A stretch of 64,000 bases of DNA from Quillaja saponaria (taxonomy: Eukaryota > Streptophyta > Magnoliopsida > Fabales > Quillajaceae): positions 17,881,422 through 17,945,421 of the forward strand of contig CM055610.1 of NCBI GenBank assembly GCA_029379385.1, read 5' to 3'. Of the stretch, positions 11,014 to 22,480 are shown one piece after another. Numbering within the stretch: position 1 is the stretch's first letter; every line of letters begins with the position of its first letter. Under the pieces are notes generated by a model. It did no database searches. It worked only from the letters and a program-made list of their open reading frames with translations, and was not told the DNA's origin. The translations under genes and the position numbers were made by a program.

Positions 11014-13894
11014 TTAACCTGTGAACGTCAAAGAAAGTAAGACTATCAAATCAACATTTTATAATAATTAGAAAAGGGAAACAACAGCAACATTACAATG
11101 ATACTTTGAAACAGCCAAAAACTAGAAAAGAATGGTCTATATCTATCAGATACTTTGACTATTACAATGCAGAGTGGGAAATACTCTTCTGACGATTCAC
11201 TTGCTGAGCGTATGTACTGAAATCATATTTGTTTTATTCATTCAATAATACCCCAGTTTGGAAATATATCAATCATATGTGGAGTTTGGATATACTCCAA
11301 AACAAGTATTGTTTTCACATAATTACAATGAAAGATATTTTAGACAATTTGAATATTAAGGATTCTTTTAGAAAATATTAATTCACAAACTGTTGACAGG
11401 TTGACTTTTATCTTTGTTTACGCACAAACCAAATACAGATCCTCCAATATACTTGATGTAGTTCCCTGGTATTTATTTAACTAAAGGCGTAGGAGAAAAT
11501 ATATTGCAGTGACTCACCCATCTTGCCACTTACAGCATTATCACTAGCTCCTCCACTGATGGGTGCAGTGCTATTTTTGGGTGAAATCGTTGTTTTTCTA
11601 GGCTGTACAGCCTGGACACCATATCCGAATATATTCATTGGCTGCCAGAAAAAAGAAAAAGAAAAACCAAGCAGATAACTTCAAATTAATTTCAGTATAT
11701 ACACTACGTAAAACTATATGTCCAAGAAGACATCGATGGACATTTCTTTTAAGGTAAAGAAAATAATGAAAGACAAAAACCTGAGATGTGCTTTGCATAA
11801 GATGGAAGCCCATGTAACGTGCATATTGATCAGAAAGAGCTGCATTTTGCATCCTGATTTTGATGAGCAAGAGGATTGAAAATAGGAGTTTGGCACATTA
11901 CAGCCTGATTTGGTGTCTGAGCCACAGACATGGACGGACCAACAAATGGCACTCTTGGTAAATGCATTGGATTGGGCAAAGAAATTGGACTCATCCCCAT
12001 AGCCATTTGGGACATATAGTGCTGAACTCCTGGAAACATCATTGGTTTGATTCCACTTCCCATCCACATAACCTAAAAGAAAGAAGAAAATTGATTAGTC
12101 ACTTGAGTTATCAATAAGAGGACAGCATCCATCAATACGAGTTTCTACTATACTTGTACCTGAAGTTGTAACTGAAGTGATTTCAAGTATTCAATTGCCT
12201 CATCCAGCATGGAAGCTTTATCTGTCTGCAAAATAAGGGCTTTGTTTAGTTTTTGCAGCAATGTAATTAAGATCTCAGGGAAAAAAGAGCTTTTTGTAAA
12301 ATAGAAAAGCTTGACCAAAATGACATTTATTTTTACTTTTATAATATTTACTCATTCACTCAAATAAGGGGGAAAAAGTAAGTCATGACATCGTAAAATA
12401 AAAACAGTCTCCAAAATATTCTTATTTGCAGTTACTGCTATCTCCAGCATCAAGCCTTTTCCACTAAAAACCCGTAATAACTGAATAGATAACAAGAAAA
12501 CCAACCTTATTACAGTGAGGAATGAGTTCTTGCAATGTCCTCATCTTTTCATTGATTCTATCTCTCCGTCGCTGCAAGTTAAATAAATAAATCAAAAGAG
12601 CTTATTAACTCTGAAAGTTTGAAGTACCAGATAATTGCCAAACCCCTACCCGCTCCGAGAGATTATGCACTTCAGCTGCACGAGTCCTCCGGGAAGACCC
12701 TGCCCTTTTTCCAGAAGCTGGTTTCAGTTCCGTAGCCTACAATACACAGTACTCAGGCACAACAGCGGCTGTACAATCAAGATGCATGAGAAAGACACAC
12801 AAAGGATTTTACCTCACTTTGATCCTCTGACTCCTCTACATCTTTCCCTTTCCTTTTGTGGCCATGGCCCCCCATAGACTGGCAGCTTCTTTCAAGACTA
12901 CTACCTGAACCACCAGAAGATGATGTAACAGTTGTTTCATGTGTATCTGTTTTCCCTTTTTCACTCAGCGAAGTTAATATCCTCACATCATCCTTGAAAG
13001 GTTCAGCAGATAAAGTAGCAGTCCCAGCACAATTGCTTGATCCCAGGCTAATGTCAGGGTCTAAAAGGACATGATTGCTTCCACAGTGACTTGAGCCTAC
13101 AGTCATTGCTGAACACTCTCTAGCCTCACCTTGTGCCAAATTACCAGAACCTTTTTCTCCAACTTGTCCATTAAAAGATCCTGAAGCATCCTTAAAGGGT
13201 GTAGAAAACTGAGAAAAGCTGGCAACTTTTCCCAATCCTTCTAAATTATGTTTTTTATGGGATGAATCAGGAAAATGGAATCTTGTAGGAGGAATAGGAG
13301 TTCCTGAGAATTCCTGAACAATGGAGGGTTTGCGTTTAGGAGGTTGTGAACTCGCAACCACATTGGCGGCATTAAAGGGACCAAATTTAGCAAATTTTCC
13401 TTCCTCAAATTGCCTAATTGACTTATTAGACTCAACTTCACAGGCAGGCAGTTCAGACAAGAAGTTTGAACATAAATCCTTTTCAAATGGATCCTCGAGC
13501 GGGTAGTCGATCCATGAAACTGTCTCATCTTCTTGAATCAAATTACTTGAATTCCCATATAACTCACCTCCACTAGCCCTTATTGTTGGTTGCTCATGTT
13601 CCTGAACATGTCTTGGATCATTAGAATCTAAAGTAGATTTTTGAAGTGCTTGGCTATGCAAAACTATCTGCCCGTTTCGCCATAAGAGCTCTACAAATTC
13701 TTGGTCTTGCCTGCAAAGTTGGAAATATAATTAAATCCAAACAAAGTTAATTGGCATAAGAAAGAAACTAATTTTCTTCTTTTTCCTTTTTCTCTTTTTC
13801 AAATAGGAATATAGATTACAAACCCCATAGCCTTCTTTTGATTGTTGACATATAGATCACTCTCAAAATTCCAATCAGGCATACAATTATTCAT
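11014..13894 (-). CDS. PIF4: Phytochrome-interacting bHLH factor, PIF4/PIF5 type, frame broken by one base
   Basis: Nuclear bHLH factor that binds active phytochrome B and G-boxes to control growth in light and warmth. Coding exons on the minus strand: 13824-13894, 12813-13710, 12650-12736, 12506-12571, 12160-12225, 11781-12072, 11518-11641 and a 5-nt piece at 11014-11018. Seen: the active-phyB-binding motif [11 protein letters not shown] (residues 28-38), [22 protein letters not shown], and the b[21 protein letters not shown] to [18 protein letters not shown], followed by VMWMGSG and MMFPGVQ. The exons add up to 1609 nt, one too many. The surplus base is near 11853, between NPLAHQNQ and [17 protein letters not shown]. 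As written, translation stops at 11830 after 476 residues, losing the C-terminal tail but keeping the APB motif and bHLH. It could be a real allele or an assembly error. Confidence 0.93.
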
Positions 13895-13913
13895 GGCTGA
13901 CCAATCTGGTTTG

Positions 13914-14860
13914 CTGTAAAATAAAACTTCAAAAATGTTATATAGAAATATAGAACAGCTAAACAGAACCTGATTGAACAAATAAAAAAACATAGAAGAA
14001 AGAAAGCTGAACAAAACTAGATGCAGTTTGAATCTTATTGGCAAAAATAATATAATCAGCACATCTGATTGGATATAAATAACAATTCATAATGGTACTA
14101 AAAATCTTTCTTTTTTAAAGGGAAAAAAAGAAAAGAAGAAGACCTTTTTGATCATGTAGAGGACTTTTAAGAACAGATGAGAGAGCAAAACTACTGAAAT
14201 TCGAGCACCTAATAGTTTAATCATCACAAGATTGTTAGAATAATTAAAGCACCACAGTCCATAAGTACTGACCCAATTAGGAAGTCAAACTTCTTATCAA
14301 GGACAATTGAATAGTACATACATATTACACACGAGCTAAATTAAGCTAATCAAGAGAGAGAGAGAGAGTCGGACACAGAGACTGGATATTAAAAAAATTC
14401 CCAACACAACCTAAAAAAATTAAGCTATGTTACCACTTTTGTTAACTACCACTAGAAGACACAAATAATAATTCTTTTCATATTTATGAAAGAAAAGGAA
14501 AACCCAGAAGCAAAATAATAAAATTAAAAAAGATTAACATAGTGATTTGATGCCTAGACTAGAGGAAGAAAAATAAAAAATAGGAAAAGCCCACCTGAGC
14601 AGAAGCCAATTTTCCTGACTACTTGAATTAGAAAAGAAGCATAAACTATAAACGGAAAAGAGACATCTTTCCTCCCTCTATCTCTATTTTCTCTCTTTGT
14701 TTCTGTGGAAATGTGAGGAATGAGACTGGAACAGGGTTTTTAACAGCAAAAAGAAAAGTAAGACAGACAGGGACGTCTCTCCCTGGAGGGTCCGAGCAAA
14801 GATCCTGTACTAACTTGGTGCTTTGCTGTTTCTTTGCAGTATGAATATGATTGCCACGTG
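13914..14860 (-). other. PIF leader exon and leader intron
   Basis: On the minus strand a clear donor (TCAG then gtgggc) at 14594-14595 and the acceptor just before 13913 define a leader intron of about 680 bp. The leader exon above it is CT-rich and probably begins near 14700-14860. The ATG at 13892-13894 is the one giving the conserved MxxCxPDWNFE start of PIF4-type proteins. Confidence 0.55.
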
Positions 14861-15262
14861 GCATCCGATAAACAACTGAGCTGTGAATGTGGGACCACTT
14901 GAGAGCTATGGATGGTTAGAAATTGCCAAATTAATTTTATTTTTTTTGGGTACAGAAGCGGGCCCAAGCCCAAAACTTGATATTCTTCTTTACAGGCAGA
15001 GGAAGTCTATTTCTCTAAGGACATGGATGCGGTGTTATCTGATAATCTGAAAATGAATTAGAATGGTGCCACGTGGACAGTCTAGCTGTATTTCGGTTGA
15101 CAATGATAAGGGACAGGGACAAGACTGCAAGGAAAAGTTGGGTCAACTTTTTTTTCTTTTTTTTAAAATTGAATAATAATAAGATAATAATGAAATTAGT
15201 TATTAGTTCTAATGAGAAAACATTATTATGATTCACCCTAATTTTTTTTTAGAGGACACGTG
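14855..15262. promoter_or_regulatory. Three G-boxes upstream of PIF
   Basis: CACGTG occurs at 14855-14860 (as GCCACGTGGC), 15070-15075 (as GCCACGTGG) and 15257-15262 (as ACACGTGT). G-boxes are the binding site of PIFs, HY5 and other bZIP/bHLH light factors. Three within about 400 bp in AT-rich DNA is a dense cluster. A role in PIF autoregulation or light and clock control is inference. Confidence 0.5.
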
Positions 15263-16125
15263 TGCTGAAATTTATATAAATTTGAAAATTTAAGAAAAAA
15301 AATTTCTCCATGAATGAATGAAATATTTTATTTTTTTCAACCATATTTCAAATTTAATACTCTAACCATGAGTTGACTCAACATATTGATGCCCGAATTT
15401 AATTTGATTTAATTTTTTAAATCTTAATTTGACATTTGAACAAAAATTCTTTCCATCAACTTTTTTTGAAAAAAAAAAAAAAAAACAGTACTTCGTTACA
15501 ACTTCATATATTTGTTATTTGCCAAGACGTTATCAGATTTAGCTTTAACAAAGAGTCCCATGTTGAAGGGCCTAGTCCAATATAATTCTTGAAAAAAGAC
15601 ATACAAATGCCAATACCTTGTAAATATTTTATGGAGTAACACAATGAACCTCGAAAACTGCTCTAATAATTACCACTCTCCTCTTTTCTGCTGGGCAAGT
15701 AATTGTTTATTCAAATCCCTGAATTGGGGTATCCCTCTTGTGGCACTGTCCACATCATACACTCACTGAGGAATAGAGGGAATGAGAGCCTGATCCACCA
15801 CAGATGTAGATTTTTCCGTTGTGGTAGATTATGAGCTATAAAGTTTCTATAGTAATGAAGGTGATGAAAGAGTGGTGTTTAAAGAAAGAACTAGAAAGAC
15901 CAAAAAAAAAAAAAATCATATAAATTGAAACAGTCAAGTATAAATGCTAGGAATCTGCAATCTCTTCCTATATATGCTAGGAATCTGCAATCTCTTCCTT
16001 CACTTCCTTTCCTTTCTTGCTTCCTCTTCTTTTCTTTTTATGTGTGTGGTTGTGGGAAGGCTTCTGGGATATGTAGATATATGCAATGGGCACCTATAAA
16101 GTGCAACTGTGTGATGACAAGGAAT
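15263..16125. other. Intergenic and AKR 3' region with 30-bp tandem repeat
   Basis: No gene seen. A 30-bp unit containing atgctaggaatctgcaatct is present twice in tandem at 15944-15973 and 15974-16003. This lies a little downstream of the aldo-keto reductase stop codon, in its probable 3' untranslated region. Confidence 0.45.
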
Positions 16126-19100
16126 TTACAGCTTTTCTACTGGGAAACCACTAACAGGCTTGATATCTGAAGCCAAACTGCGCAGCTGGGTTATCTCTTC
16201 ATCAGTCAGTCTCCACCCAAGTGCACCTGCGAATTCCTGAGCTTGTTCTGCTGTTTTTGCTCCTGGAATGGGCACAACATTATCCTGCACTATTAGCCAG
16301 TTGAGGGCCACCTGATAAGAGAAATCCAGTCTTTATCAAGTCTCGGCCAAGGAGAAACATAAGTGTAGGAAATCGTCTGTGTAGGTCATTTGAAAACAAA
16401 CCTTTCGTGCATACGATAGCATGGGACAGAAGCATCTTCTAATGAAATGCAACTTAAAGATATTGAACAATGTCTAAATATAAACTATCTAAAATGGCAT
16501 GCATTGTCTATATGTAATCTAGGAATGTGTATTCGTATGATAAAGAATTTTTCCCAGCTCACCTATGTTTACCTAACCACAGATTGGGTTGGAATCCTAT
16601 ATATACCACCTTACAATGATGTATAGCAAGTTTATAGTCTTTGGCGCCAACTGGAAACCAGAAGTTCATGAGACTAATATCTGGTTGTCCATTATGGAGT
16701 GAGTTGCCAATATGAGTTTTCACTTAATTGCTTAAACATGCTTCTGAAGGCTGTGAAACTATTATAGCACCATGAAAAAGTATTTATTTAAATTAAAGAA
16801 CGATGACGAACCTGTGTGGGAGTTTTGTTGTAGTTTCCTCCAATTGCCTTGATTCGGTTCAGCAAAGGTTGGAGCTGCAGCATATAAATATACTTGAGCA
16901 AAGGAGTTAGGTCCTCAAATTATCAGGTTCAGGTAAATTGAGGGAGGGCTTACGCTTGAAAGGAACTCTGAAGTGTAAATTCTTCCTCGAGGGCCACTTG
17001 GTGGGTTTCCTGGTGTATACTTTCCCGTAAGAGCACCTGCTTAAGCCCTTATATTGTGTTAATTTTTTTTTAACAAAGAATCAAATATCAAATAATTACA
17101 AAAAGAAGACGATGTCAAATCAGATTCATTTACCCAATTAATTAGTTAAGGCTTCTTCATAAGTCCTGACTATATTGTTGTAAATGAACAAAGTCAAGCA
17201 CTGTTCTAGGCTTAACTGATACTTTACTTATTATAAATTTCTATAACTACACTATCTAGTTTGAATTGTTTAGTGTACTAGGTAGTTGACCAATGAACTT
17301 AACTCATTGACAAAATTTAGCATTTAGTAGTAGACAAAAGAAGAACATATAAAAAGCGATAATTATAGTTTCCTCACCATTAGAATTGGTATATCTTTCC
17401 AACAAAATTATTTAGGCCAGAAGCCGGAAGTTTAATTACAATAACAACTGAACTGCAATGTTTCTCAAGAAAAACCTAATAGTTTGGAGTTCTGGAAAAT
17501 AAATAAGAGAGAAATGCCATTCATTCATTCTTATTTTCATAAAATGCTGTTTATAATTTTTAGCTAATGTGAATGAGGAAAACATGAGTATAAAACTATG
17601 TGGATAGAAGTGGAAGAGGAAAGACCTAAGTGTAAAAGGCTTAGAAGAGAACTTAACCATAGATAGGAATGAATGGATGAGAAGAATTCAAGTGGAGGAC
17701 CAACTAATTGTGAGGATCCATGTAGCTGACTCCAATGATTTGGGATTAAGAGTTCTTATTGTTGTATGAAGGAGGACAACGAAATATGGCTTATATTGAG
17801 CTTAAAAAACAAGAAAAATAACGAATCAGACTTCACCTTGAGCAATTGGTGAATATGCAATCAACGTTATCCCAAGTTCGTCACAAGCAGCCTTCACACC
17901 GTTCTCTTCTGGTGCTCTGTAGATGAGACTGTAATTCACTTGGTTCGATGCTAGTGTAATACCTCTCTTCTTAAGCTTCTCATGAGCTTCTCGAAGTCGC
18001 TTTTCTAATTATAAGCAAATATAGATGTTATTAGATATTCAGACGAAAAGTTTGAATGCTTACCAGAAAGCATTAGAATTTCGGTGGACAGTAAAAGCAT
18101 TTTTGTATGTTCAAGTATGACTATTTTCCAATAAGAAAGTTATGAAAGACTCGATTAGCATAACTTGATAGAAAAATAAGCAACTGCTAATTTATCAATC
18201 TTACCACTATAATTTGAAACTCCAACCGCCTTCACAAGCCCCTGCTCCACAGCATCTCCAAGACCATCAATATAACCTGAAAAATGATTTATGAGTAAAC
18301 TATGCTGCTTCTGAATCTGAACATGATTGGGATACACAGGCATCTCATTCTTTTAACCATATCAAGTGAATTCTTCAAAAAAAAAAGATGCGTCACACTT
18401 GCCCAACCTTCATTTCCCCATACTCCAGGCCTGAAAACCAGCATATCATTAGGTTAATTACTATTTACCTGGAGATACTTTAAGAAGGGGAAAAAAAGTC
18501 ATATCAGAAGCTCATGACAAACAGACCAATGGAGTTGATAGAGATCCACTGAAGAAATTCCTAGGCGACCGAGAGAATCCTTAAGGGCATTGAGGACACT
18601 TTGTCGGCCTGAATCTCCAAGGCAAAGCTGCAAACTTGGTTGCGACAGCAACCTCTGTTTCTGGATCAATTCCTTTTCTTTCTCTGATAAATCTTTAGCA
18701 AACAGGTAAATGGAAGCATGGGTCTTGTAAGTTTTGTTTCCTTTAAAATATGAAAGCACAATTTAAATCTTAGCATATACCTTCCCAGTAGAGTTTCTGA
18801 ATTTATGGCTCCAAATGAAAGCTGCAATAAGGAAATGTTCCTTTGCTCACAGATGTTCACACAACAATATATGAATAAAGAAAATAAACAAGACAAAATT
18901 CTCACCCTAGAACCATAGACTTCAGCAGTATCAAAGAAGGTTATACCACTGTCAATACTGGCATCAAAAGCAGCTTTAGCAGCTTTCAACTTTCTATCTA
19001 CAATCACCAGAAAGCAAAGACAAGAACATTCAAAATCATGTTTTCTGCAAACTCTATACTCAACTCAACTAAGCCTTAAATCCCAAACCTCTGCAAACTC

Positions 19101-20720
19101 TATATGAAAAGTAATTCATATAACTACAGCTGATAAGAGATAACTTTTGATGGTCCCTAGAACAGCTAACAAATCAAAGTATTTTAATTTACTTGAAAAA
19201 TCATATAAGTCGATTAAGAAATCATGTTAACTAGCTCTAAATAAAACTGCAAGAAAACATGGCACACCTCAGAGAAAAACAAGAAATGATTACATCCACT
19301 TTTCAATTTTAAGGAAAATCCTATGGAATCTTCATAATCCATGTTATGTGAAAATTAAAACTGTTTTTCTCAATTAAAAAAAGGGAAAAAATCCCCTAGG
19401 CAGCACACAGTATGACAATCGGACTCGTGCAAGCAGGTTGACAATCAGACTTGTGCAAACCTGTCAAAGGTTGAGTAGCAGCCGCTAACAAGCATAGGCC
19501 TTTGCCTGGCCACTGAGCCCCTATTGGATATTTCTTTTTTACTTCAATTTTCTCACACCTTATTCCACTTTCAATATTCTTTCACTTGTCACATATATAA
19601 GTTAAATGTATCTAACGAAAATAGAAAGGCCATATATTGGTGAGTTAATTAGAAAGTTTATTTCTAAAGTTGAAAATTTGATCAAATCAAGTTTTGAGGA
19701 AGTTGGATTTTAAGATCATTCCACTCCTTTCACTAATTTTACTTTCTCTTTTTCTTTTTGCTTCTTCAGTCAAAGTAATAAATGATATAATTTACAACTT
19801 AAGTGGTAGGGAGGTGAAATTAGAAACATGGATCTCCGTCATACATGAAAGGCAGGAGATGGTAAAATCCAAGCTGCACGGCTGTCAGTCCCTTGACATA
19901 TAAACGGCCTGTGATAACGGCCATGGTGAGGACTAAGCAATGTTACCAATCCTCAAGATTGTTACTAATCATGGAAATAATTTGCAAATCAATAAATTAT
20001 AAAAGCTAATCCAAGCTGCACTGCCTGATGAGGACTAAGAAATAATGTTACCAATCCTTAAGATTGTTACTAATTATGAAAATAATTTGCAAAACCAATA
20101 AATTATAAAAGCTACTTCTTTTTCCCGTCAACCTTGATCAACAAAAACTTAGTATTAAACTCCTTTTTTTCCTTCAGCTTTAATTTTTCTCTAAGTACTC
20201 TAAAATCTATGACAAGAAGGAAAGAACCAGTGTGACTGCTAATGGAATCATAAAACTGTGAAGGGGTTTCAACTCATTTCTTCCAACTGTTGTACTTGTA
20301 TTACAGGCAAGCAACCATATTAAATTATCAGTTCTAAAGCTTACTAAATTCACAATGATTCTAAACTCAAGTAACTATTAGAATTTGAAATACATTATTT
20401 GATACCAAAACTGAAGTACCCAATTGTTTACCCAAACAAACAAATTAAGCAGCTAATCATCATTCATCATACAAGAAGGAAAAAGAAAAAAAGAAAGGAA
20501 ACAACTTACCATCCCATTCAAAATTGTTCCAGTAGCTGGTGTCACCCCAAGACCAAGCTCCAATTCCAAGTCTTGTGACCTTCAAATCAGAACTACCCAA
20601 TTTAACCTTCTCTTCTTCTGTTCTCAGAGTAGCAGAACCATCAGAAGCAATTGCTCTTATTTTCTGAACTTGGTAGTTACCCAAAACGGTAAAACATGCA
20701 CTGCTGAGATGGAGAGCCAT
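16126..20720 (-). CDS. Plastid aldo-keto reductase (At1g06690 type), frame broken by one base
   Basis: NADPH-linked aldo-keto reductase of the chloroplast; the Arabidopsis homologue is found in plastoglobule and thylakoid fractions. Substrate unknown. Ten coding exons, minus strand: 20510-20720, 18906-18997, 18781-18821, 18527-18692, 18408-18430 (23 nt), 18205-18276, 17837-18004, 16954-17036, 16812-16874 and 16126-16311. Seen: serine-rich transit-like N-terminus, [13 protein letters not shown], the catalytic tetrad in [10 protein letters not shown] (Asp, Tyr), VAVATKFA (Lys) and YQLHW (His), then [31 protein letters not shown] and the end [10 protein letters not shown]. The exons total 1105 nt, one too many for a 367-residue protein. 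The extra base is near 18610, between WRF and GRQSV. As written, translation stops at 18581 after 151 residues. The start ATG at 20718-20720 is the first in frame. Confidence 0.92.
19868..20115. repeat. Imperfect tandem duplication in AKR intron 1
   Basis: Two copies start with tccaagctgcac at 19868 and 20010. Both contain gttaccaatcct, agattgttactaat and aaataatttgcaaa, and both end with aataaattataaaagcta. The first is about 142 bp and the second about 106 bp, shortened near its start. No coding content. Confidence 0.7.
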
Positions 20721-21879
20721 TGAATCAGCAAAACCAGTTCCAGTCAAACTGAGCAGAACAGAGACCCAGAAGATAATCGGACACGATATTTCCTTAGAAT
20801 CCTGGATATGTGACTCTGATTAGTCAGTGTAAAAGATTTTCCCGGAAAGTGTAGTGTGACCCGAAATTGTGTGAAATTTTTTTTTTTGGGTTACATAAGA
20901 CATGGTTGTGAAAATGTACACGTCAATATGTAACTTGGAGGGGCAGTTTGGACTTTTTATTTTTTTGTTTTGGTGCTTTGGACATATGTTTTTTTTTGGG
21001 TGGAACAAAAAAGGACTTTTCGGATGACCCCGTAGTATTTTCGTCTAAATATGTCCAACTATTTATGGAGTTTTGTGGACATGTTGTGCACCTTTAAATT
21101 AAAATTAAATAAATAAACATAGAGATAGAGTAGAAGTTTATCAGGCTTATGAATTAATATAGCTCTTTTTTCTGTTCAAATTAATCCTCATTTAAGGTGA
21201 AGGTGAGTCTTCTATACACAATATAAAAAAGATATATTGATGATTTGGTGATAATGAATTTAAATGTATTTTCCTTTGTGATACAGCATATTCATTTCAT
21301 GTTCGTTGCAATGTATATGCTATCTTCGATGCTACTTCCATCTCTTCAGTTTTAGGCCTGCCTCATTCAATGTAAGTAAGGGGAAATCTCCCTTGTTTTG
21401 ATATTCTTATATTCTTGTAATTTGACAGAATAATGTTAATGTGAGGGATTTTTTTTCTCTTTTTCAAAAAAAAAAAAATACTATATATTTTATGTGTTAA
21501 TACTAGATAGACATTTTATACTAAATCAGTCGAAAATGTATTTCATCCTAGTTATGGTGATTTATATTTTAAGTAAATATTCATCATTTTCTCTCAATTA
21601 AAAATATGGGGACTAAGATTGCAGTTCAATTAGGGAAGGCCAAGATAGTTGAAAGGTGAAAGTGAGAAAGAAAAATAGAATATTAAAATTGGTAAAGTGA
21701 AACTGGTCAATTTTAGTAATTATATAAAAGGGAAAAATGAAATTCCCACTACCAGTCTACCACATAATCTAGAAACGTAGAAGAGTTTGGCACATTATGA
21801 TAGAAGAAAATTCATATACTGTGGGATGATTTAGCACTAATAGCTTTCTCTGCTTAGAAGCCAATAACAGACTTTAATT
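20721..21879 (-). promoter_or_regulatory. AKR upstream region
   Basis: AT-rich region before the AKR start. I see no certain TATA box or recognised element. It separates the gene from its decayed copy. Confidence 0.25.
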
Positions 21880-22480
21880 ATAGCAGAGCCAAACTCCGAA
21901 GCTCAGTTATCTCTTCATTAGTTAGTCCCCAACCAAGTGCACCTGAAAATGCCCTTACTTGTTCTGCTGTTTTTGCTCCTGGAATTGGCACAACATTGTC
22001 CATGAGATAAACAAGTATCAGAAACCATCGGTTTACGTCGTTTCAAAACAAATCTTTTGTGCATAGGATAGCAGCATGAGATAGCAACTATTTTGATTCT
22101 ATTAGATGATGCTTAAACATGAAATATAATGCTGCAAACATATTTCTTTAATTAAGGGGTGTCTATTCATATCATAAAACAATTTTCCCCTAACAGCTAA
22201 ATTCTTCATACCTAAGCACATAAATCTTGCATATAGATTGAATCATATACCTCCTTGTAAAGAAATATCAAAAGGGTACATGTATAGTCGTTGGCATCAA
22301 CTAGAAATATATAAAAACTGGAAACCTAAAGTTTGTTTACATGTGGCTAGCTGTCAACTATGAAGTAAGTTTCCGACACAGAGGGCTCCCTTAATTGCTA
22401 AACCACTAGAACACCATGACAAATTATTCATTTCAACTAAAGAGTGATGGTGAACCTGTGTGATAGTCTTCCTGTAGTTT
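21880..22480 (-). pseudogene. Decayed partial copy of the AKR 3' part
   Basis: Minus-strand sequence at about 21885-22003 matches the last AKR exon (16156-16311), sharing cttgttctgctgtttttgct, but lacks the end of that exon and has no open frame. The similarity continues through the neighbouring intron (for example gaacctgtgtg at 22453 against 16808) to about 22480, in the same order and orientation. It is therefore a genomic duplicate rather than a retrocopy. Only the region homologous to about 16150-16840 is recognisable. It is not expected to make protein. Confidence 0.8.

Noticed and set aside
11714..12067. 117-codon minus frame over PIF exon 6
   Set aside because: Out-of-frame shadow of the real exon, except that its last part overlaps the region after the frame break.
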